In this document: positions 58,210 to 64,000 of the stretch, piece by piece
Layout of the letters: each line of letters opens with the position of its first letter
Numbering within the stretch: the stretch's first letter is position 1
Assembly (NCBI GenBank): GCA_003214175.1
Contig: QCLZ01000002.1
Location: 124,001-188,000, forward strand
DNA from: Prochlorococcus sp. AG-418-I20
Lineage (GTDB): Bacteria > Cyanobacteriota > Cyanobacteriia > PCC-6307 > Cyanobiaceae
Reading direction: 5' to 3'
Length of the DNA stretch: 64,000 bases
Position numbers and translations under genes: made by a program
Notes under the pieces: generated by a model
Told to the model about the DNA's origin: nothing
The model's input: the letters and a program-made list of their open reading frames with translations, nothing else
The model's database searches: none

Positions 58210-59118
58210 TTGGGACGTAAAGCTGGACTAATAGTTAATGATGGGAAAGAACTTGCCGTTCAAACAGCAAGTTCTGTGCAAAAAAAGTTGGAAGATTCTA
58301 ATTATGAGGTTGTAAGAGTAAGTAGCTCTGGTGGTATGGTCGGATTTGCTAACCCTGATCAACATGTTCGTCCCTTGGGATATATGAATTGTGTCCCAGA
58401 AGGATTTGATTCATCAATTGAATTCGCAATTGTTCTTGGAGGAGATGGAACTGTGCTTTCCGCGGCAAGACAAACAGCACCCGCTAAAATCCCAATACTT
58501 ACAATTAATACTGGTCATTTAGGATTTCTTGCAGAAGCTTATTTATCTAACTTAGATGAGGCTATTGATAAGATTATTGCTGGAGATTGGGATATTGAGG
58601 AAAGAACTTGTTTTATAGTTAGTGTAATGAGAAATGATCAGAGAAGGTGGGAGTCTCTTTGTCTAAACGAGATGGCTCTTCATAGAGAACCTCTGACAAG
58701 TATGTGTCATTTTGAGATTTCTATAGGTCGACATGCACCTGTGGATATTTCAGCTGATGGAGTAATTTTATCTACTCCAACTGGCTCAACAGCATATTCT
58801 TTAAGTGCCGGAGGACCAGTAATTACACCTGATTGCCCAGTAGTGCAATTAACTCCAATTGCTCCACACTCTTTAGCATCAAGGGCACTTGTTTTTAATG
58901 ATTCAGAACCAGTTACTGTGTTTCCCGCGACTCCGGAAAGATTAGTAATGGTTGTTGATGGAAATGCTGGTTGTTATGTTTGGCCTGAAGATAGAGTTTT
59001 AATAAGAAAAAGTAAACATTCAGTAAAGTTTATTAGACTTGAAGATCATGAATTTTTCCAAGTTTTAAGAAATAAACTTGGTTGGGGACTCCCTCATGTG
59101 GCTAAACCAAACAAATAA
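58210..59118 (+). CDS. nadK: NAD kinase
   Basis: Phosphorylates NAD to NADP. The 302-aa protein has the GGDGT motif in [16 protein letters not shown] near residue 78, [20 protein letters not shown], and [20 protein letters not shown]. The start is TTG at 58210, with [16 protein letters not shown] as the N-terminus. Confidence 0.95.
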   Translation: MGRKAGLIVNDGKELAVQTASSVQKKLEDSNYEVVRVSSSGGMVGFANPDQHVRPLGYMNCVPEGFDSSIEFAIVLGGDGTVLSAARQTAPAKIPILTINTGHLGFLAEAYLSNLDEAIDKIIAGDWDIEERTCFIVSVMRNDQRRWESLCLNEMALHREPLTSMCHFEISIGRHAPVDISADGVILSTPTGSTAYSLSAGGPVITPDCPVVQLTPIAPHSLASRALVFNDSEPVTVFPATPERLVMVVDGNAGCYVWPEDRVLIRKSKHSVKFIRLEDHEFFQVLRNKLGWGLPHVAKPNK

Positions 59119-59131
59119 AAATGATTTAGAT

Positions 59132-60406
59132 TTATTTTTTCCCTTTCAATAAAAAAATAGGGTTATTTGGTTCTAATCTCATTCCACTTGCAATAGTTAA
59201 ACTTTTGTATGTCTGAATTAAATTTAAATTTGTTTTAAAGTTTTTTTCCTCCAATTCTTCTTTTAATTCCTCTATATTCTGAATGTCAATTATTGGGATT
59301 ACTACAATATCTCCAATTCTCATACCTTGACCAATTTCATTAATAATTTGCAGTTTAGTTTCTTTATCACACCCTCCAATTATTAATCTGTTAGGTATTT
59401 CCAAAGAACTTAGATTTCTCTTATTCAAGGTGTCAATAATATCTTCCTCAAAAATAAATCTTGGTTCAACTCCAAGCCTCTTTGAATTTTCTAGGATTAA
59501 TGATTTTGAGCCTATTCTTTTATCGATACAAAATAAATCTAAATTAGGACTTAGTTTTAATGCCTCCAAACCAATTGATCCACAACCAGCGCCTATATCC
59601 CAAATGACACCTTTTTTTGGGAGCTCTAAATCAGCCAAGATTTGGATGCGAACCTCCCTTTTAGTTAATAAATTTGGTCTGTCTTCAAAAGTTTTAAAAA
59701 TAGAGTCATTGAGTCCAAAAAGAGGGAGATTATTATTCGAATAACTTTTCTTGGTTTTTGTTAGAACAGCAATGTTCAAGCTTGAAATATCGGATGGTAA
59801 TGACTCTTTAAGATTTAATTTTCTTATCTTTTCATTGTCGAAACCTATTTCTTCACAAAGCCAAAAATCATAAAAATCAATTAAATTCAACTCTAACAGG
59901 TTTTTTCTGACTATTTCTAGACTTTTGCTTGTTGAATCGGTAATAATAGCCAAATTTGAAGGCTTTGTCTTAAGGGCCTCAATTAACTTAGTTGAATCTC
60001 TTCCATGAATACTTACATTAATTGCATCTTGCCAAGGGATTTTTAATTTATTAAATGCTAACTGAATACAAGTATTTGAAGGGTAGAAGATTAACTCATC
60101 CTTTGAAAAACTTTCTAGGAGTATTCTCCCAATTCCAAACCAAAGAGGATCTCCTCTTGAAATTAAAATAACATCATTTTCTTTAGATCTAAGCCATTTT
60201 ATGAGTTCGTCGTTACTTTGGCTTGCAAAAAATAATTTTCTGTTAAAGAGATTATTTCCGCTCCATGATTTAATTTTTTCAAAGTATGAATTGGGAACTG
60301 CAATATTCACAGTGTCCATAAATAGATTTTGTAATTTGATGGGTAAATCTTCAAATTTAAAAGAATTTATCCCTACAACATGAATTTTTCTATTTATTTC
60401 TGTCAT
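59132..60406 (-). CDS. cbiET: Bifunctional cobalt-precorrin-7 methyltransferase/decarboxylase (CbiET)
   Basis: Cobalamin synthesis enzyme joining CbiE and CbiT. In 424 aa, residues 8-205 are the tetrapyrrole methylase half (VHVVGINSF-type start, ISRGDPLWFGIGRIL, WQDAINVSIHGRD); residues 235-420 are a Rossmann methyltransferase half (KRE-VRIQILADLELPKKG, VIWDIGAGCGSIGLEAL, NRLIIGGCDKE). It pairs in pathway with cobD at 11-12 kb. The 3' end lies 13 nt from the convergent nadK. Confidence 0.92.
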   Translation of the reverse strand: MTEINRKIHVVGINSFKFEDLPIKLQNLFMDTVNIAVPNSYFEKIKSWSGNNLFNRKLFFASQSNDELIKWLRSKENDVILISRGDPLWFGIGRILLESFSKDELIFYPSNTCIQLAFNKLKIPWQDAINVSIHGRDSTKLIEALKTKPSNLAIITDSTSKSLEIVRKNLLELNLIDFYDFWLCEEIGFDNEKIRKLNLKESLPSDISSLNIAVLTKTKKSYSNNNLPLFGLNDSIFKTFEDRPNLLTKREVRIQILADLELPKKGVIWDIGAGCGSIGLEALKLSPNLDLFCIDKRIGSKSLILENSKRLGVEPRFIFEEDIIDTLNKRNLSSLEIPNRLIIGGCDKETKLQIINEIGQGMRIGDIVVIPIIDIQNIEELKEELEEKNFKTNLNLIQTYKSLTIASGMRLEPNNPIFLLKGKK

Positions 60407-60435
60407 GAATATTTAATGAAGAGAAGCTAATTTAT

Positions 60436-60741
60436 TTGAATGTTTTGTTGAATTATCTTATTATTGGCAGAGTTACTATAATAAATGAATTGTCTGAAAG
60501 GAGAAAGAGATTACATGATTTATTGTTAACTCTTATAAATAAAGATAATGAATTTAAGTTTATTGAGGAGGATTCTAGCGATTTAACATCTAGCTATTCT
60601 GACAAAGACACTTTGAATTTATCTCGAGTTATAGAAAAAAATCGTAAAATAATCAAAAGATACCAAGCTCTTGTTAGAACAGCAGTAACTCTCGATGCCT
60701 TGATGGATTCAGAAAATGAAGAAAATTACAAAATCACATAA
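60436..60741 (+). CDS. Conserved small protein, unknown function; start uncertain
   Basis: The ORF is up to 101 aa from a TTG at 60436. The conserved-looking core begins NELSERRKRLHDLLLTLINK and continues helical (VIEKNRKIIKRYQALVRTAVTLDALMD). No in-frame ATG exists; TTG codons at 60436, 60445, 60448 and 60490 are options, and the region before the core reads as an improbable hydrophobic leader. The DUF3122 gene begins inside its last 26 nt. No family recognised. Confidence 0.6.
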   Translation: MNVLLNYLIIGRVTIINELSERRKRLHDLLLTLINKDNEFKFIEEDSSDLTSSYSDKDTLNLSRVIEKNRKIIKRYQALVRTAVTLDALMDSENEENYKIT

Positions 60742-61216
60742 GATAAATTTTTTAAAAGGGATATTATCTTTCTCTCTACTTCTTTCTTTTATTTTGAACC
60801 CATTAAAAGTTAATGCAGAAATTGCAGAGACAGAGATTAATGGAGAATTGATAGTTGCTAGTAGTGATTTTTTAAGAGATTTGGACTTTGAAACTTGGCA
60901 GTTGGTAGCTTATAAATCACCTCTTTTTGAAAACAAACTGATTTTAAGGGTTATTGGATATCCAGGAAATCTTAGGATTGACCATCCAACTGAATTGAAG
61001 GTTGAATCTGGAAGAAAACATTGGTTATTGAATGACAAAACATTACTTAATAAAGAATTAGCAAATGATGGTAGGCAAGCTGCTGCAGAATTCGATCTTA
61101 ATGAGTTGATTAAAAATTTAGATAAAAATAGACCATTAAGATTATCTTTGTCAGGAGTTTTTTCTGAGTTACCTGTTCCACCCTTCGTTGTGAAAGAGTG
61201 GAGATCAATAAACTGA
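60716..61216 (+). CDS. DUF3122 family exported protein
   Basis: 166 aa with a signal peptide (residues 1-35, Lys-rich then hydrophobic, ending VNAE). The domain contains DFLRDLDFETWQLVAYKSPL, LRVIGYPGNLRIDHPTEL, and FSELPVPPFVVKEWRSIN, the usual end of DUF3122, a cyanobacterial family of unknown function. Overlaps the preceding small gene and is followed 15 nt later by ribD. Confidence 0.85.
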   Translation: MKKITKSHKINFLKGILSFSLLLSFILNPLKVNAEIAETEINGELIVASSDFLRDLDFETWQLVAYKSPLFENKLILRVIGYPGNLRIDHPTELKVESGRKHWLLNDKTLLNKELANDGRQAAAEFDLNELIKNLDKNRPLRLSLSGVFSELPVPPFVVKEWRSIN

Positions 61217-61231
61217 ATTTGATTTTTGCAG

Positions 61232-62326
61232 ATGTCTGAAAAAAATGTAAGCCATACAAAATGGATGAAGAGAGCAATTTTTTTGGCTTCCCTAGGCAAA
61301 AATACAACAAGTCCTAACCCTATGGTGGGAGCAGTGATACTTGATAAGAATGGAAACCTTATTTCAGAGGGGTTTCATTTTAAGGCAGGGATGCCTCATG
61401 CAGAGTCAATGGCTTTTAATAATTTAAAAAAGGATGCTAAAGGTGGAACAATGTATGTGAATCTTGAACCTTGTTGCCATCAAGGTAAAACACCTCCATG
61501 TGTAGATAAGGTGATATCCTCTGGGTTAAAAAAGGTATATATATCTATTGAAGATCCTGATAAAAGAGTCTCTGGTAAAGGTATTAAGCTTCTAAAAGAA
61601 GCTGGAATTCAAGTTCACTTAGGATTATGTAAAAAAGAATCCTTAGATCTAAACAAGGCTTTTATTCATAGAAATATTACTAAAAAGGCATTTGGTGTAC
61701 TTAAATGGGCAATGAGTATAGATGGAAGAATTGCTTTAAAAAATGGAAAAAGTAAATGGATTACTAATGATGAATCAAGATCATTAGTTCATTCTTTTAG
61801 AGCAGAATTTGATGCAATAATCATTGGGGGAAACACTTTAAGAAGAGATAACCCAATTTTGACTACTAGAGGTTCCAAAAATCCTGAGCCTTTGCGAGTT
61901 GTTTTCACAAAAAGTTTAGATCTTCCTTTAAAATCTAATCTTTGGGATTGTAGTAAGGCAAAAACACTAGTTATTTATGATTCTTCTACAGCAAATGAAA
62001 GCTACCTCTCAAGGATTCCGAAATGTGTGGAGGTTGAAAAGGTATTATCAGATAATCCAGAGTTAATTTCAAAAATACTTGCAAAAAGAGGATGTAATAA
62101 AGTTCTTTGGGAATGTGGCCCGGGATTGGCTACTGCCGCTATTCAATCTAATTGTATTCAGGAACTTATTACTTTTATTGCCCCAAAAATTTTAGGTGGA
62201 GAAAATAGTATGAATCCTCTAAGTGATTTTGAATTTAAAGAAATGCGCGAAATTATTAAATTAAGTGCTTCTCAGTTTAGTTTGATTGGAAATGATATAT
62301 GTGTTAAAAGTTCATTCAAAGATTAA
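61232..62326 (+). CDS. ribD: Bifunctional riboflavin deaminase/reductase RibD
   Basis: Two steps of riboflavin synthesis. N-terminal zinc deaminase (residues 10-150): TSPNPMVGAVILDKNG, HAESMAF and EPCCHQGKTPPC carry the zinc ligands. C-terminal NADPH reductase: WAMSIDGRIAL, IIGGNTLRRDNP and VLWECGPGLA. I chose the ATG at 61232 over a TTG 6 nt earlier. About 364 aa. ribF at 55 kb continues the pathway. Confidence 0.95.
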   Translation: MSEKNVSHTKWMKRAIFLASLGKNTTSPNPMVGAVILDKNGNLISEGFHFKAGMPHAESMAFNNLKKDAKGGTMYVNLEPCCHQGKTPPCVDKVISSGLKKVYISIEDPDKRVSGKGIKLLKEAGIQVHLGLCKKESLDLNKAFIHRNITKKAFGVLKWAMSIDGRIALKNGKSKWITNDESRSLVHSFRAEFDAIIIGGNTLRRDNPILTTRGSKNPEPLRVVFTKSLDLPLKSNLWDCSKAKTLVIYDSSTANESYLSRIPKCVEVEKVLSDNPELISKILAKRGCNKVLWECGPGLATAAIQSNCIQELITFIAPKILGGENSMNPLSDFEFKEMREIIKLSASQFSLIGNDICVKSSFKD

Positions 62327-62355
62327 TTCTTATACTAATTTTTATGAGTCAAAGT

Positions 62356-62365
62356 ACCGTACGGT
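62356..62365. promoter_or_regulatory. Palindrome ACCGTACGGT upstream of ftsH
   Basis: A perfect 10-bp palindrome 76 nt before the ftsH ATG, followed 20 nt later by a tandem TACGGATACGGA (62385-62396) that shares the TACGG core. The inter-gene region is otherwise AT-rich, so three TACGG copies stand out. It may be an operator or leader element. Function unproven. Confidence 0.3.
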
Positions 62366-62440
62366 TCTTACCCAAAAAAAATAATACGGATACGGAAACT
62401 CTTCGTTTAGTTTATAATAAGTTCAATCTTGACCATAACT

Positions 62441-64000
62441 ATGCCAATAAGACAAGACGATAATCAACCTAATAGAAGATTTGGAATTGTAAATATCATT
62501 TTGATAGGAGTTGGAGCATTACTTCTATTTAGTAGCCTTTTCCCTAGCCAAAATATGCAAATTCCTAGGGTTCCTTATTCATTATTTATTGATCAGGTTA
62601 ATGATGGAGAAGTTAAGCGTGCATATATCACTCAAGAACAGATTAGATATGAGTTAAATGGAGCTGAAGAGGGCGCACCTTCCGTTTTAGCAACAACCCC
62701 AATTTTTGATATGGACCTTCCACAAAGATTAGAGAGTAAAGGGGTGGAATTTGCTGCCGCTCCTCCCAAAAAACCTAATTTTTTCTCAACTATATTGAGT
62801 TGGGTTGTTCCTCCTTTAATTTTTATTCTTGTTTTACAATTCTTCGCTAGAAGAAGTATGGGTGGAGGAGGAGCTCAGGGTGCTCTTAGTTTCACAAAAA
62901 GTAAAGCGAAAGTTTACGTTCCCGATGATGAATCAAAAGTAACATTTGCTGATGTTGCTGGCGTTGATGAAGCCAAGGATGAATTAACGGAAATAGTTGA
63001 TTTTTTAAAAAAACCTGAGAGATACACAGATATCGGTGCGAGAATACCTAAAGGAGTTCTTCTTGTAGGACCTCCTGGGACAGGAAAAACTCTTCTTTCA
63101 AAGGCAGTTGCGGGAGAAGCAGAAGTTCCTTTTTTCATTATTTCAGGTTCTGAATTTGTTGAACTTTTTGTGGGTGCAGGTGCAGCTAGAGTTAGGGATC
63201 TATTTGAACAGGCTAAGAAAAAAGCTCCATGTATTATTTTTATTGATGAATTAGATGCTATTGGTAAAAGTCGTTCTGGATCTATGGGAGTCGTTGGCGG
63301 CAATGATGAAAGAGAACAAACATTAAATCAACTTCTTACCGAAATGGATGGCTTTGCTTCCGCAGATAAGCCAGTTATAGTTCTTGCCGCTACTAACCAA
63401 CCGGAAGTCCTAGACGCAGCGTTATTAAGGCCTGGTAGATTTGATAGGCAAGTGTTAGTTGATAGACCTGATTTGTCTGGTAGAAAAACTATATTGGAGA
63501 TATATACTAAAAAGGTTAAACTTGCTGATTCAATTGACTTGGACTCTATTGCCCAAGCTACTAGTGGGTTCGCTGGAGCCGATTTAGCCAATATGGTAAA
63601 TGAGGCTGCTTTACTTGCTGCTAGAGCAAAAAGGAAAAGTGTAGAACAACAAGACTTAAGCGAAGCTATAGAAAGGGTAGTTGCCGGATTGGAAAAGAAG
63701 AGTCGTGTTTTGCAAGATGATGAGAAGAAAGTTGTTGCCTATCACGAAGTAGGGCATGCAATCGTTGGACATCTTATGCCTGGAGGTTCAAAAGTTGCAA
63801 AGATCTCCATTGTACCAAGAGGTATGAGTGCACTTGGTTATACTCTGCAATTACCAACTGAAGAAAGATTTTTGAATTCTAAAGAAGAATTAAAAGGTCA
63901 AATAGCTACTCTTCTTGGAGGAAGATCTGCAGAAGAGGTTGTCTTTGGAAAGATCACTACTGGTGCTTCAAATGATTTGCAAAGAGCAACTGACATAGCT
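62441..64000 (+). CDS. ftsH: ATP-dependent zinc metalloprotease FtsH (cut by window end)
   Basis: Membrane AAA+ protease; in cyanobacteria one role is photosystem II D1 turnover. ATG at 62441, frame open to the last base (520 codons), so the C-terminus is missing. Two membrane helices (about residues 17-34 and 114-134) flank a short lumenal part. The AAA domain has [30 protein letters not shown] and the second region of homology [20 protein letters not shown]. The zinc site HEVGH is near residue 435. Four FtsH paralogues are usual; which this is cannot be told. Confidence 0.95.
   Translation, partial: MPIRQDDNQPNRRFGIVNIILIGVGALLLFSSLFPSQNMQIPRVPYSLFIDQVNDGEVKRAYITQEQIRYELNGAEEGAPSVLATTPIFDMDLPQRLESKGVEFAAAPPKKPNFFSTILSWVVPPLIFILVLQFFARRSMGGGGAQGALSFTKSKAKVYVPDDESKVTFADVAGVDEAKDELTEIVDFLKKPERYTDIGARIPKGVLLVGPPGTGKTLLSKAVAGEAEVPFFIISGSEFVELFVGAGAARVRDLFEQAKKKAPCIIFIDELDAIGKSRSGSMGVVGGNDEREQTLNQLLTEMDGFASADKPVIVLAATNQPEVLDAALLRPGRFDRQVLVDRPDLSGRKTILEIYTKKVKLADSIDLDSIAQATSGFAGADLANMVNEAALLAARAKRKSVEQQDLSEAIERVVAGLEKKSRVLQDDEKKVVAYHEVGHAIVGHLMPGGSKVAKISIVPRGMSALGYTLQLPTEERFLNSKEELKGQIATLLGGRSAEEVVFGKITTGASNDLQRATDIA

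Noticed and set aside
60910-61310. Minus-strand ORFs of 129 and 66 aa
   Set aside because: Antisense of the DUF3122 gene and the start of ribD.
1-64000. Mobile elements, integrase, attachment sites or prophage genes
   Set aside because: Although tRNA genes (Gly, His, Leu) are present, none has an adjacent integrase or a repeated 3' tRNA fragment that I could see.

Overview
The window is a 64 kb piece of a compact, strongly AT-rich cyanobacterial chromosome, almost certainly Prochlorococcus marinus of a high-light-adapted clade. Pointers are a nickel superoxide dismutase with its maturation protease, a high-light-inducible (Hlip) protein, paired ClpR/ClpP3, ARC6/Ftn2, many cyanobacterial DUF families (DUF1825, DUF3086, DUF3119, DUF3611, DUF3122), cobalamin genes, and gaps of a few bases or short overlaps between most genes. 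Species and clade are inferred from family content and base composition; no search was run. I see no IS element, prophage, integrase, CRISPR array or rRNA operon.

Layout. 0.1-2.4 kb (+): DUF1825, tyrS, pyrF. 2.4-6.6 kb (-): an apparent five-gene unit of a GPH-type symporter, an MlaE-like permease, DUF3119, DUF3086 and plsY. 6.7-8.8 kb: tRNA-Gly and a glgX-type debranching enzyme. 8.8-9.4 kb: the longest gene-free stretch, ahead of hup. 9.8-11.2 kb: an island of small lineage-specific genes ending in an Hlip. 11.3-15.8 kb (-): PIN/TRAM protein, clpR, clpP3, ilvC, cobD. 15.9-18.05 kb: hemW, panB and SRP RNA. 18.06-23.0 kb (-): miaB, ddl, a small membrane protein, ftsQ, ftsZ. 23.0-28.4 kb: tRNA-His, a cytosine-deaminase-like amidohydrolase, an FAD oxidase, folC, argD and tRNA-Leu. 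28.66-28.87 kb: two tiny overlapping membrane-peptide ORFs. 28.9-33.7 kb: murA, a SpoU methyltransferase, lpd, trpC. 33.7-35.2 kb: a nickel cassette (NicO/UreH-like transporter, sodX, sodN). 35.3-48.5 kb: FKBP, lnt, mnmA, nnr, a sigma factor, pdhA, ARC6, ffh, rpsP, phoH-like, BI-1-like. 48.5-53.4 kb: era, trmD, ispF, a TIGR03792 protein, larB and small ORFs. 53.5-64 kb: thiS, thiE, ribF, DUF3611, surE, pheS, nadK, cbiET, DUF3122, ribD, and ftsH cut by the window edge.

Themes. Translation and RNA modification (tyrS, pheS, miaB, mnmA, trmD, SpoU, era, rpsP), cell division and wall (ftsZ, ftsQ, ddl, murA, ARC6), the SRP pathway (ffs RNA and ffh), protein quality control (clpR/clpP3, ftsH, FKBP) and cofactor synthesis (cobD, cbiET, thiE/thiS, ribD, ribF, nadK, panB, folC) dominate. 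Convergent neighbours often overlap by 4-63 bp, as expected of a streamlined genome.

Most interesting observations: (1) thirteen identical 18-bp repeats coding a Met/Gly/Pro tail on Ffh; (2) two genes (spoU, sodX) whose conserved N-termini lie upstream of every ATG/GTG/TTG, suggesting AUA/AUU-type starts; (3) argD starting 5 nt after a tRNA-Leu 3' end, so that tRNA processing should leave a nearly leaderless mRNA; (4) a nickel gene group plus a LarB homologue; (5) two overlapping 35/36-residue membrane-peptide ORFs. I found no obviously new multi-gene defence or mobile system.
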